This document shows positions 56,132-64,000 of a stretch of DNA of 64,000 bases, in pieces (position 1 is the stretch's first letter; each line of letters starts with the position of its first letter). The notes under the pieces were generated by a model that saw only the letters and a program-made list of their open reading frames with translations, searched no databases and was not told the origin of the DNA. Source of the stretch: Puccinia triticina (taxonomy: Eukaryota > Basidiomycota > Pucciniomycetes > Pucciniales > Pucciniaceae); assembly GCF_026914185.1 (NCBI RefSeq), contig NC_070558.1, forward strand, positions 5,704,001 through 5,768,000, read 5' to 3'. The position numbers were made by a program, and so were the translations under genes.

Positions 56132-56981
56132 ACGAGTTTTCTGCAAGGGCCATGGAAAGGGACAAAGCCGAAAGACTCGAGACTGGTATTGGCTTTGGAA
56201 TCGCTTGAGCCGTTGTCAATCATGCGGCCGGGTTGAGCGTTCTTTTCCCGGAACCGATCATAAACGTTGTCAAGAGCTGACAAGTAGGCAGTCAGAGTGA
56301 GCGGGCCATCGACCTCGGGGAATTCGGAAGCCAATGCGGGTTTTTAGAAGTCCCAGCAGTTGGTCATGTGGGTTCCATGAATAGCTGCAAGGGATTGAAA
56401 AACAAAGTCAGTTATTCAGAGGGCAAAGGTTATGGACAATTAGAGAAGCGACAGGGCCGACGATGGATTGATGATTGGTGGCGGTGGGGTTGCAAGGTGG
56501 TTGTTGGGGGCTTCGTTGGTGTGGAATAGTGGGGTGTTTGAAAAATTGTACTGTAATTAGGGTAGACAAATGGTGAATATAGGAAATTTTATGGCGAGAG
56601 GCGCGGATGAGACTGGGACATTACCAGTACCTGGAGGAATATGAGGCGGTGGCGTTGCGGTGGAGCCTTAACAACGGAGATGGTCGTTTGACCTGCGATG
56701 GTCGTGGCGTTTGTTTTTGCTTTGCGCTGGCCGGGTTGGGCAGAGGTGAGATGGCGGGTGGGAGTGGCTATAAAAGGGGAGGCTGTGGCTGGCATGGATC
56801 GCCAGTTGACTCGCTGCGCTGCAATTCCAGCCAGGCAGTTGACTCAGGCCCCTCCGCTGCTGCACTTGCACAGTTTGAGGGGTCAAAGTTGATGACCCCC
56901 CTTTGCAATTGCCTTAAATGCGGCGCGCTGGGGGTCATCAACCCAATACTTGCAGCCTCTCTAGAAGAGGTTGGGTATTGG
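56132..56981. other. Helitron E interior and 5' subterminal block
   Basis: No gene recognised from 56132 to 56800. At 56820-56981 lies the family's 5' subterminal block (CCTCCGCTGCTGCACTTGC, GCGGCGCGCTGGGGGTCATC, CTCTCTAGAAGAGG), also present at 23290-23420. Confidence 0.6.
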
Positions 56982-57399
56982 CAGCGGTGGGCAGATACGT
57001 TATCCAGAATTCTGCATTTTTTTGTTGTAAATTCAAATTTTGCACGCAACAGTTCAACTTATCAGCAAGAGTTAAGCATTAGGGCTTTGTATTCCCAGTA
57101 TCTTTAATTTTCAAAAAATATTCCATGTTTACTGACTAATTTTCTTCTAATCATCAATTACACAACAAATTTTCCTTAAACTGTAACTAAGTTACAGATA
57201 ACTGAAGATTTGATGTATAATCAGTGATTGAAAGAAAATTACTCAAGAATCATGGGATTTTTTTTTGCGCAAATTAAAGATACTGGGAATACACATCCCT
57301 GATGTTTAAATCTTGCTGATAAGTTGAACCGTTGTGTGCAAAATTTGAATTTACAACAAAAAAATGCGGAATTCTGGATAACGTATCTGCCCACCGCTG
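56982..57399. mobile_element. Foldback MITE, 418 bp (7-bp TSD family)
   Basis: Termini CAGCGGTGGGCAGATACGTT and its complement, flanked by GTATTGG on both sides (56975-56981 and 57400-57406). Inverted arms of nearly 200 bp. It is the intact relative of the interrupted element at 20105-23682. Confidence 0.93.
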
Positions 57400-58211
57400 G
57401 TATTGGGTGCGGATTTGATTTGATTTGATTTTTTTTTGATGAATATGCAAGGGAAACCCTTGAACTTTGTTTTTGTGATTGGCTGTCTTTAATAAACTTA
57501 GATTTTATGTGTATATAGATCCATTGGATCCACCACCATTGGAGAAATTCAACTCAATGGACAACATGGTCCGCTTCTGTCAAGAATGGGCTAAGCATCA
57601 CGGATACACAATTGCGAAGGCCAACTCTCACGCTAATAAGAACGTTTATATCCGATGCAATCAATATGGAGAATTTTGCGGCTCTGTTTTGAATCGATCT
57701 GGACGAAAAACCGCCTCGGCTAAGATCTCCTGCCCCTTTGAAGTCAAAAGGTCAGTTCCCACAAGCAAGAAGGTTGTGAACAAGTATTGGTCCTTGACAG
57801 CTCTGAATGGGAGCCACAATCACGATCCATCGTCTGGAGCTTCTTCCCACACCGCGCACAAAAAACTCCTGCCGGAGCAATTTGAGGAGATCCGGAAGCT
57901 GTCAAAATCCAATCTGAAGCCAGCCCAAATCCTACTCCAACTACAAACGTCCGATAACAAGACCTTTGCAACCAACAAGACTGTAAGTAATGTGCTTCAG
58001 AAGATACACCTTGAAGATTTGGATGGACAATCCCCCACCAAAAGCCTCTTGTCGATCCTGAAAGAATCAAACTGGTTGTATGATGTAAAGGTAGACTCCA
58101 GAGGCCATGTTGTGAACCTCTTCTTTGCACACCCCGGATCAATACATCTAGCTCAAATCAATCACCACATTGCGCTGTTGGATTCCACCTACAAAACCAA
58201 CTGCTACAATC

Positions 58212-59233
58212 TAGGGTTGACAATCGGGCGGGTTCGGGCCGCCCACGGGCTAGCCCGCCTCAGCCCGCGACTTAACCGGGCAGGCCGGGCCAGGCAAAAA
58301 CCTCAGATTTTGCTGTCCGGCCCAAACCCGTGTCCGCAATGAGACGGACACGGGCTGTCCAGCGGCGCCCCGTCGGGCCAAATGGCCAGCAGGCCATGGC
58401 AGGCTGCCCGCGGGCAGCCCCCTGGGGGCCCACGGGCCAGGTAGAAGGACCCTCAAAAAATGTAGTTTTGGAGGAGGAGACATGTATTTTTACAATTTGA
58501 AGACATGAACTATGCAACTAGGGCAGCTACCAGCAAAAACTTATAGAAAAGAATGTAAAATAAAGTAGTCAAGAAAGAAGAAAAGAGGCTACTTCTTAAT
58601 CCAGCCTTGAGTGCATAAGAGTGCTTTGGCGGTTTTGTTGCTCAGGCAACTTCGGTAGTAGTCCAAGACACGCCCCCCAGTGGAAAAGGCCAATTCTGAT
58701 GCCACAGAGGTCACCGGGGCCATCAATATTACCTTGGCGAGCTTTGAAAGGGTTGGAAAGCGGGAGGCATTGATCTTCCACCAGCTGAGAAGATCAAACT
58801 GTTCATCACTGGTTATGCCAACATTCCTCTACTCAAGGTAGAGGTCTAATTTGGAACCCGGTGTGTTGGATTGGCTGCTGTCTGTACACCAAGTTTCCAA
58901 GGTGAAGGGCACATAGTTCATGAAGATTAGATTTTCACAGGGTTTCCTATGGATTTGTTTAACCTTGTTCAACTCAGTAAATGCAGAAAAGGGAGATTTT
59001 CTCACAGGTCCTGTGACTTGGTCTTGGATTCCGGGATGGCACACTTATCATCTGAGCTTCTGGCCGCACCAGATGAGCAAGGCAAAGCCCACGGGCGCCC
59101 GACCCGCGCCGTTTAGCAACTTTAACAGGCCGGGCCAAAGCTCAATATTTCCACAAAAGCACTGTCCGCGCCCGGCCCAAACCCGGCCGGGTTCGGGCGG
59201 CCTGTTGGACACCCGGCCCAATTGTCAACCCTA
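58212..59233 (-). mobile_element. hAT-type element, 1,022 bp
   Basis: Short TIRs TAGGGTTGACAAT and ATTGTCAACCCTA, flanked by the 8-bp duplication CTACAATC (58204-58211 and 59234-59241), the hallmark of hAT. Subterminal regions are rich in GGCCGGGC and CGGGTTCGGGC. It keeps the very end of a transposase gene on the minus strand and is otherwise deleted, so it is a non-autonomous derivative. Confidence 0.92.
58594..58800 (-). pseudogene. hAT transposase C-terminal dimerisation domain remnant
   Basis: The minus strand reads FDLLSWWKINASRFPTLSKL, AKVILMAPVTSVASELAFST and GGRVLDYYRSCLSNKTAKAL, ending CTQGWIK. This is the hATC domain: WW, FP-LS-LA, the P-ASE-FS-GG core and the closing R-L-L. About 69 residues remain; the catalytic parts are absent. 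Confidence 0.92.
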
Positions 59234-60259
59234 CTACAATCTCCCTTTGCTGCACGTGATGGGACAGGCAGCCTCCAACCAATCTTTTTCTATTGCGTTC
59301 TGTTTTATGACTGATGAAGATGTAGACGGGTATGTCTGAGCTGTGAATCAACTCAAGAAACATATTTGGCGTCCTCAGCGCATCCCCCAAGTATTTATCA
59401 CTGATTGGGACTCAGCATTACAAAAGGCACTAGCACACGTCTTCCCGGACTCACAAGCAAACCTGTGCACTTGGCACATCAACAAGAATATTACATCAAA
59501 CTGTAAGAAAAATTTTCCTGCAGTCAAACCAAAAGACAAAGAAAAAAAGAGGAAGGAAGGCGCCAAGAAACCCAAAGATCCGTGGGAAATCTTCATGCAG
59601 CTTTGGCAGCAAGTAAACTCATCAAAAACAAGTGAGCTCTACACGGAACAATTTGAAAACTTGAAGAAGTTCCTCTCAACCCGCCCAGCCGTTCTCGAGT
59701 ACCTTGAAAAGAATATAATCCCGGTTAAAGAACTTTTTATCGTCGCTTGGGCCTGTCAATACCCTCACCTTTGCAACCTGAACACTTCAACGGTTGAATC
59801 TGGACATGCCTATCTCAAAACCTTTGTGAAGAACTCAACAGGCGACATGCTATCAGTTTTCAATTCACTTGCTCATGCAGTAGACATGCAAATCAATCAC
59901 GTCCACAAGTCAGTTGGAAGCGATGCGGTTAAGACCCTGGTAAATGTGCCAAAGATGTTCATCCCTCTCCTTGGCCATATCTTGACATTTGCTATCAAAG
60001 AATGTATTACTAAATACAAACGGCTGCAAGATCTTGATCCGACAGAAGAATGTTTGCAAACGGTTACAATCGGCCTTGGTATTCTTTGCGCCCATAAAAT
60101 CGCTGAATTAAGGGAAGCGGGTGATACTTTGTCACCCGATGTATCCACTTCCAATGGCATCTCAAATATAACCCAGAAATCACCGTAAGGAATCTCGCAC
60201 ATTGAGCATATAAATTTGACAACTAACAAAGCTTTTCGCCCCAATTGAATACAGCAAAG

Positions 60260-60812
60260 TGACAAAGACAAAATTGACTTAGATGCTGAGATACGGAAGA
60301 TCACGGTGGCTCTCTCTCAAGAACAGCCTAACATTCTTGTGAGTCTCATCGACCATGTCCATAAGATCATTGCTGGCACCCACCAGGCCATCCTGATTCA
60401 AGCGCCGCTTGTCAAAAAGAATACAAAAGGGCGACCAACTCTCAAAAAGCTTTGTTTGACTTCAACCAAGAGAAATCCCTCGCAGTTTGAACTTGTGGAA
60501 GCTCAACTGGCAAAAACTGAAGCTAATCTGAAGAAAAAGAAGAGGGCCTTGAAGGCTCCAAAACGAAACTCAAAACAATTAAAAAAAATCATTCCGACAA
60601 TTCCAATGCTGAACCATTGTCTGATGGCCAAGAAGTTACCAATACTAAACCCGCTGTGGTGGCCCCTCTCGTGGCCAGCTATTCAGGAGCATCACCGCCG
60701 CCAGCAGGATCATCAAGACTCAAGTTTATTTTCACTTCCCAAGACTCAATTTCCACGCTGGGGTGGACAGAAATCCGTCATTGGGTCCCGCGACTCAATG
60801 AAAGTTGATTAG
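60260..60812 (+). pseudogene. MULE protein, basic linker exon
   Basis: After an intron (60185-60259) the protein continues DKDKIDLDAEIRKITVALSQ, then KKNTKGRPTLKKLCLTSTKR and NPSQFELVEAQLAKTEANLK with a lysine-rich run. The KGRP...STKR-P-S-FE pattern is one I associate with MULE C-terminal linkers. A poly-A tract at about 60583-60590 appears to shift the frame: the alternative frame gives NAEPLSDGQEVTNTKPAVVA, the more protein-like continuation. The exon runs into the tandem array at 60770. Confidence 0.65.
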
Positions 60813-60978
60813 GTAATCCGTCATTGGGTCCCGCGACTCAATGAAAGTTGATTAGGTAATCCGTCATTGGGTCCCGCGACTCAATGAAAGTTGATTAGGT
60901 AATCCGTCATTGGGTCCCGCGACTCAATGAAAGTTGATTAGGTAATCCGACATTGGGTCTTGCGACTCAATGAAAGTT
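60770..60978. repeat. 43-bp tandem array with palindromic core
   Basis: Five units of exactly 43 bp (starts at 60812, 60855, 60898 and 60941 plus a leading unit). Each has a hairpin CATTGGGTC/GACTCAATG with a 4-nt loop and the spacer AAAGTTGATTAGGTAATCCG. The last unit is diverged (GTCTTGC). It resembles satellites A, B and C in design. Confidence 0.95.
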
Positions 60979-60984
60979 ATGGTG

Positions 60985-61757
60985 CAGTCCCGACTCCCCA
61001 GGCCTCAAGATCTCTTCTCATCACATTTCCACCTTCAACTGGCTCCCCTATCTCTCCTTTTCCTTCTGTCCATTTTCCCATCTCCCTTCCTTCTCAGTTC
61101 CCCATGCCTCTTCAGCTTTCTTGGTCCTAACACAGCGCCTGATGTGGGTTTATTTCCTTGTTTGTTTCTGATTTCTTTCTCTTCTGTTTGTTCTGCCTGT
61201 CTTGAGTGTTTTCTGTTTTCTCTTTCCTCTTTTTATTTTCCTCCCTCTGGTTCTTTTCTTCCTGACTCATCACGCTGTGTTTTCCTTAATTTTCCCTTGT
61301 GTTGTTTCCTTTCTTCTTTTTTATCTTGTTTGTTGTGAGTGTGTGTGCTTGTAGCGCGCGGAGGATGTGATGAAATGTATGTGACATGTCGCCCGGAGTC
61401 CAAGTTCAGCTCGAACTTGGATGATGGGTGGCCATGGCATTCTGATCCCCGGAATACGGACCATCACTGAGCTTATAGATCCTATCTTCAGAGTTTCAAC
61501 TTACAGGCTCCGCCCGCCGATCATCCTTCATCAGAGTTTTCCGGATCTTTTTCCTTCCTCTTCCTTAAGATCACATCTCCCTTCCCCTCAAACAAACAAC
61601 CGCCGCCAAGGATCCAAACCCCCGGCGAACTTCTCAAAACCACCCAAAACCCAATAGCTATCCCTGATCCCCCCCATTTTCAGCGCTCATCACCACGGAC
61701 CACCCAGCCACGAGGGCAGCCTAAACAGCACCCATCCCCTCACACGACTGCCTCCGC
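60985..61757. other. Pyrimidine-rich and dispersed-repeat insert between MULE exons
   Basis: 60990-61330 is strongly T/C-rich. 61375-61430 contains CCAAGTTCAGCTCGAACTTGG and ACATGTCG, the complement of sequence at 27970-28050, so a dispersed repeat (possibly an LTR or SINE) has inserted here. No gene seen. Confidence 0.5.
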
Positions 61758-62711
61758 TTGTACGGACAGGAGTCTCTCACCGCCACACAAAAATCAACAA
61801 GATTAAACCAAGTGCCTGAAATGAAAGGAACACATGATATGCTGTCTGAATCATACGAATTCAAAGATTCTAACAAGACAACATCCAAAGAAGGGTCCGA
61901 CTCTGAAGAAGAAACTTCAGAAGCCGATGAATCCAGGGAGATCCTTTCCAAGGCCACAAAATCACATGAAATGCTGTCCGAGGCCGGGAAACCACATGGA
62001 GCTGAAGAATCCCATCAATCTGAGCCGGATAACAAGGAAGTTGTAGATTCTTCTTTGCTTGAGGTGAGATTTGTCTGTGATTATATTATCAAAACTGAAA
62101 TATACATGGCTGATTTATTTATTGTTGATGATTAGCGCTATAAACACCAGTGTCCTCCCTTGGTACTTCCCTATATCAAGAGGATCTTTGACCCACCTTC
62201 CGATGGACATTGCGGTTTTCACGCCGTTTCTAGAGCTCTTGGATACAACAATGAAGGCTGTTACCGGGTACGGGAGGAGATGATTGAAGAGATATCAAAA
62301 AACAAAAATACCTACACAAAATTACTTGGAGGCGCCAACGAGCTTGCGAAATTTGTTGATGGCCTGCAAGTGGGAGAAAAGAAAGGACCCTTTGGACCAT
62401 CAAAGTGGTTAAATCAGCTCTTGCATGGTCAGATACTTGCGGATCTCTACGTCCGGCCCGTGATATTTATTTCATTGAAAAGCTCCAGTTCTTTCATTCC
62501 ACTACGTCTTGGCCCCAATCAGTCTCCAGACACAACTCCGATTTATCTCCTGCACGTGGACAACAATCACTGGGCTTTGGCATACATTGAGCCAAAGGAT
62601 GGTGTCATACCCATTCCCCCTCCACTCTCGTCAAAGCAAATGGTTTCAGACGCTGCAAAGGGCTGGAAATCTAATATTCTCTCTGGTGTGCTTCTCTACA
62701 GCAAGAAGTGA
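61758..62711 (+). CDS. OTU-type cysteine protease domain of the MULE
   Basis: The first exon (open from at least 61758, ATG at 61821) is acidic and repetitive (MLSE, SHEMLSEA, KATKS). An intron (62063-62135, donor GTGAGA, acceptor GATTAG) follows SSLLE. The second exon, to TGA at 62709, reads RYKHQCPPLVLPYIKRIFDP, then PSDGHCGFHAVSRALGYN, GFxVREEM-like helix, and DNNHWALAYIEP. The DGHCGF box holds the catalytic Asp and Cys, and NNHWA holds the catalytic His, the OTU triad. OTU proteases cleave ubiquitin from proteins. The domain is about 185 residues with no stop or frameshift, in contrast to the broken transposase upstream. Its position inside the TIRs and after the linker suggests it was the C-terminus of, or a companion to, the transposase. 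Confidence 0.85.
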
Positions 62712-63198
62712 ATATCTTCCCTTTTCTCTTTTCTTCCTGAATATCTTTTTGTTTTCTCTTTTCCGCATGTAAAGAATTTTTTATGTTCTTTGCACGTAAA
62801 AAACTTGCATTTCATTTTTTTTCCTCAGGTAATGAAGTGGAAACTTCCCAGAAGATAAATTTGAGGGGCTGGTGTGGCATGATGAAATTGGGATGAGTCC
62901 AGAGGCCAAGAGTTTTCTCAATCTCGTGGTGAAACCTACTCGCGACTCGGCATACACTTTTTATCGTAGGGTGGTCATGCACACCAACTTCATTGGCGTA
63001 CATAGATACCTACACCATTATTTTCATTACTTTTGGCGTCTTCTTCTGCGCACGCCATATTTTTGGCTTAGACTTAAAATCACGCCAGCTTCTTGGCGTG
63101 TGCTTTGACATACACCAAATATTTTGGCGTGTCCATGAAAGAACCACATTTTTTTGGCGTGCGCTGGGGAATTTTTTGGCATGCCTTTAGGCTGGCCC
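62712..63198 (+). repeat. MULE 3' region and right TIR
   Basis: Short AT-rich 3' tail, then subterminal GGCGT and ACACC words from about 62980, then the right TIR ending GGCTGGCCC at 63198. Confidence 0.85.
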
Positions 63199-63206
63199 AT
63201 TATATA

Positions 63207-64000
63207 TTTATGTACAAAAAAAGCAAAGGATTTAACAAACTCCCAGCCTGTGACATGCCACAGGTGAAAAGAGACCGGTGTTAACCCGCTCAGCCTGGCG
63301 CAAGTGCGTGGGGCAAAAGTTGGGGCTGGAAACCCCACAGCCAATTGCAAGTGTAATTGGGGAGGGGGAGGATCACCACCAATGCTCTGCAAATGCAAGA
63401 GCAGGGAGGATCACCTGGGGCGTAAACCTAGGTGCAGGAGATGCCGCCCTATATATCAAGAGGTCATGATTTCAGAGCACTTCATCGTTGCCTTGGCCAA
63501 GGATGGCTCGGCCAGAAAGCCACAAGCGTGAAGGTTGCCAGGCGGAGGCTGCATAGTTACATACAGCTATTCCTTGTTTGTATGTACGCCACTCACCCCT
63601 GAAGCCTATCAAAAGACGCCTATCCACGTCGACAAGCTCTGAACCTCGTTGACAATCAGCCAGCCTTGGAAATACATCGACCTGCGGGATCTCATGACCC
63701 CCACAAGGCCATGGTTGGACTCGCCAAGCCAAGCGGCCGGCCATCGCCTGACCCAGACACCCCGTCTCAATGAAAAAGGGCGCTTGGGAGACAATAGGTC
63801 GGAGTATTGGGCAGAGCTCTCATTGCGCTCAGACAAGTCCTCATCGACCTCCAAACGGGATGGATGGCCCACTTCCAACTTATTATTTCCCTCCGCTGCC
63901 GCGACCTCCCCGGTTTTTCCTTCCTCTTTGTCCAGCAGGGACATGAACGCGCTCCCAACAGCCACGCCGAGCACAATGTCCAGACTAACCAAAGATTTAC
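63207..64000. other. Continuation of Helitron K
   Basis: Sequence to the right of the MULE duplication continues Helitron K and includes a variant 5' subterminal block (63275-63420: GCGCAAGTGCGTGGGGC, CAATTGCAAGTGTAATTG). From 63600 to 63992 a minus-strand frame reads VSLDIVLGVAVGSAFMSLLD then charged text, which is protein-like and may be another captured fragment; family not recognised. Confidence 0.5.

Larger units (their letters stand above)
54105..57502 (-). mobile_element. Helitron E, in the intron of the MULE gene
   Basis: The 3' end at 54105 (CTAGAGGCTAAGGCGGC) follows A. The 5' end at 57502 (minus-strand TCTAAGTTTATTAAAGACAG) precedes T. 3,398 bp. The host intron without it would run from GTAAGT at 54047 to ATATAG at 57518, about 74 bp, typical for this genome. 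Helitron E carries a captured gene fragment and two 7-bp-TSD MITEs. Confidence 0.93.
57519..60184 (+). pseudogene. MULE transposase with FAR1 zinc finger, interrupted by a hAT element
   Basis: The second exon begins DPLDPPPLEKF. A FAR1/WRKY-GCM1-like zinc finger follows, with ligands in YIRCNQYGEF, KISCPFEVK and GSHNHDP. Then come the MULE transposase motifs: first catalytic Asp in ALLDSTYKTN, second in FITDWDSALQKAL, CTWHINKNI, and the Glu in VESGHAYLKTF. Two lesions are visible: a 1,022-bp hAT-type insertion (58212-59233) between the first and second catalytic residues, and a TGA at 59337-59339 where Trp would be expected. Apart from these, the frame is open to a donor at 60185. The transposase normally cuts at the TIRs and acts in the nucleus. 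This copy cannot make an intact enzyme without removal of the insert and readthrough. Confidence 0.9.
52885..63198 (+). mobile_element. 10.3 kb Mutator-like element with OTU protease
   Basis: Terminal inverted repeats of about 48 bp with one mismatch begin GGGCCAGCCTAAAGGC at 52885 and end GCCTTTAGGCTGGCCC at 63198. They are flanked by the 8-bp duplication ATTATATA (52877-52884 and 63199-63206). Subterminal regions of about 250 bp are packed with GGCGTG/CACGCC words. The element encodes an N-terminal repeat-rich region, FAR1-type zinc finger, MULE transposase, a basic linker and an OTU domain, all on the plus strand. It has received Helitron E, a hAT-type element, two MITEs within Helitron E, and a tandem array. 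Helitron B shows the same insertion region without the element. Confidence 0.93.
44513..64000 (+). mobile_element. Helitron K, plus strand, extends beyond window
   Basis: The 5' end TCTAAGTTTATTAAAACTAG starts at 44513 after A. Its own sequence is 44513-44587, 50067-50077, 52832-52884 and 63207 onward. The gaps are Helitron H, Helitron I and the 10.3 kb MULE. The joined sequence matches Helitron B (complement of 28909-28855 plus 24183-24094) base for base through AAATCACAAAAAAA, TAAAAATAAAA and TACAAACTAAATT to AATTATATATTTA. The 3' end is not in the window. Confidence 0.9.

Noticed and set aside
63609..63992. Minus-strand frame with a membrane-like segment as a GPI-biosynthesis (GPI1/PIG-Q) fragment
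   Set aside because: Only a short hydrophobic stretch suggests this; no diagnostic motif was seen.
1..64000. tRNA or rRNA genes
   Set aside because: No cloverleaf or rRNA-like sequence was found; the tRNA-Met-like stretch at 15722 is a copia primer site.

Overview
This window is repeat-dominated eukaryotic DNA, most likely from a basidiomycete fungus and probably a rust (Pucciniales). The evidence is short introns of about 70-95 bp, fragments of typically fungal genes (GT15 mannosyltransferase, Ist2-like anoctamin, a fungal IQM-like protein, linker histone), a small secreted-protein gene with several tiny exons, and dense nested transposons. The species assignment is inference. I see no clearly intact host gene. 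Nearly everything is a transposon, a satellite, or a gene fragment carried inside a transposon.

The main organising principle is a family of non-autonomous Helitrons. Two short motifs recur across the window: TCYAAGTTTATTAAA (5' end) and a small GCGGC/GCCGC hairpin followed by CTTGGCCTCTAG (3' end). Each is flanked by A at one side and T at the other, the A^T target of Helitrons. Pairing them gives H1 (30520-35240, partial at 946-3330), H2 (6471-9610 and 38368-41515), H3 (41535-44339, truncated at 9630-11576), D (20359-23523), A (24184-28854), E (54105-57502), H (44588-50066), I (50078-52831) and K (from 44513 beyond the right edge). The 5' ends of B and C are also present. Several insertions are confirmed by uninterrupted paralogous sequence elsewhere in the window.

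Layout. (1) 946-11576 and 32856-43481 are near-identical 10.6 kb direct repeats. They hold part of H1 (polyprenyl diphosphate synthase fragment, palindromic satellite A), a foldback-element arm, a secreted-protein gene, H2 (an unrecognised gene fragment plus nested mariner-like and MULE-type MITEs) and H3 (a GT15 mannosyltransferase fragment). (2) 11577-15986 is a minus-strand Ty1/copia element cut off inside RNase H exactly where the first repeat copy ends. (3) 16-20 kb holds palindromic satellite B and unassigned sequence. (4) 20-29 kb is a nest of minus-strand Helitrons with a histone H1 fragment, MITEs and palindromic satellite C. (5) 44.5-52.8 kb holds plus-strand Helitrons nested in Helitron K, carrying anoctamin and IQM-like pseudogenes. 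(6) 52885-63198 is one 10.3 kb Mutator-like element with 48-bp terminal inverted repeats and an 8-bp target duplication. It encodes a FAR1/MULE transposase and a downstream OTU cysteine-protease domain, and is itself interrupted by Helitron E (in an intron), a hAT-type element (in the transposase exon) and a tandem array.

The genes here do not form a pathway. The coherent story is a layered record of transposition in which rolling-circle elements copy host gene pieces, become targets for MITEs, and insert into one another. No Helitron Rep/helicase gene was found, so these copies must be mobilised in trans.
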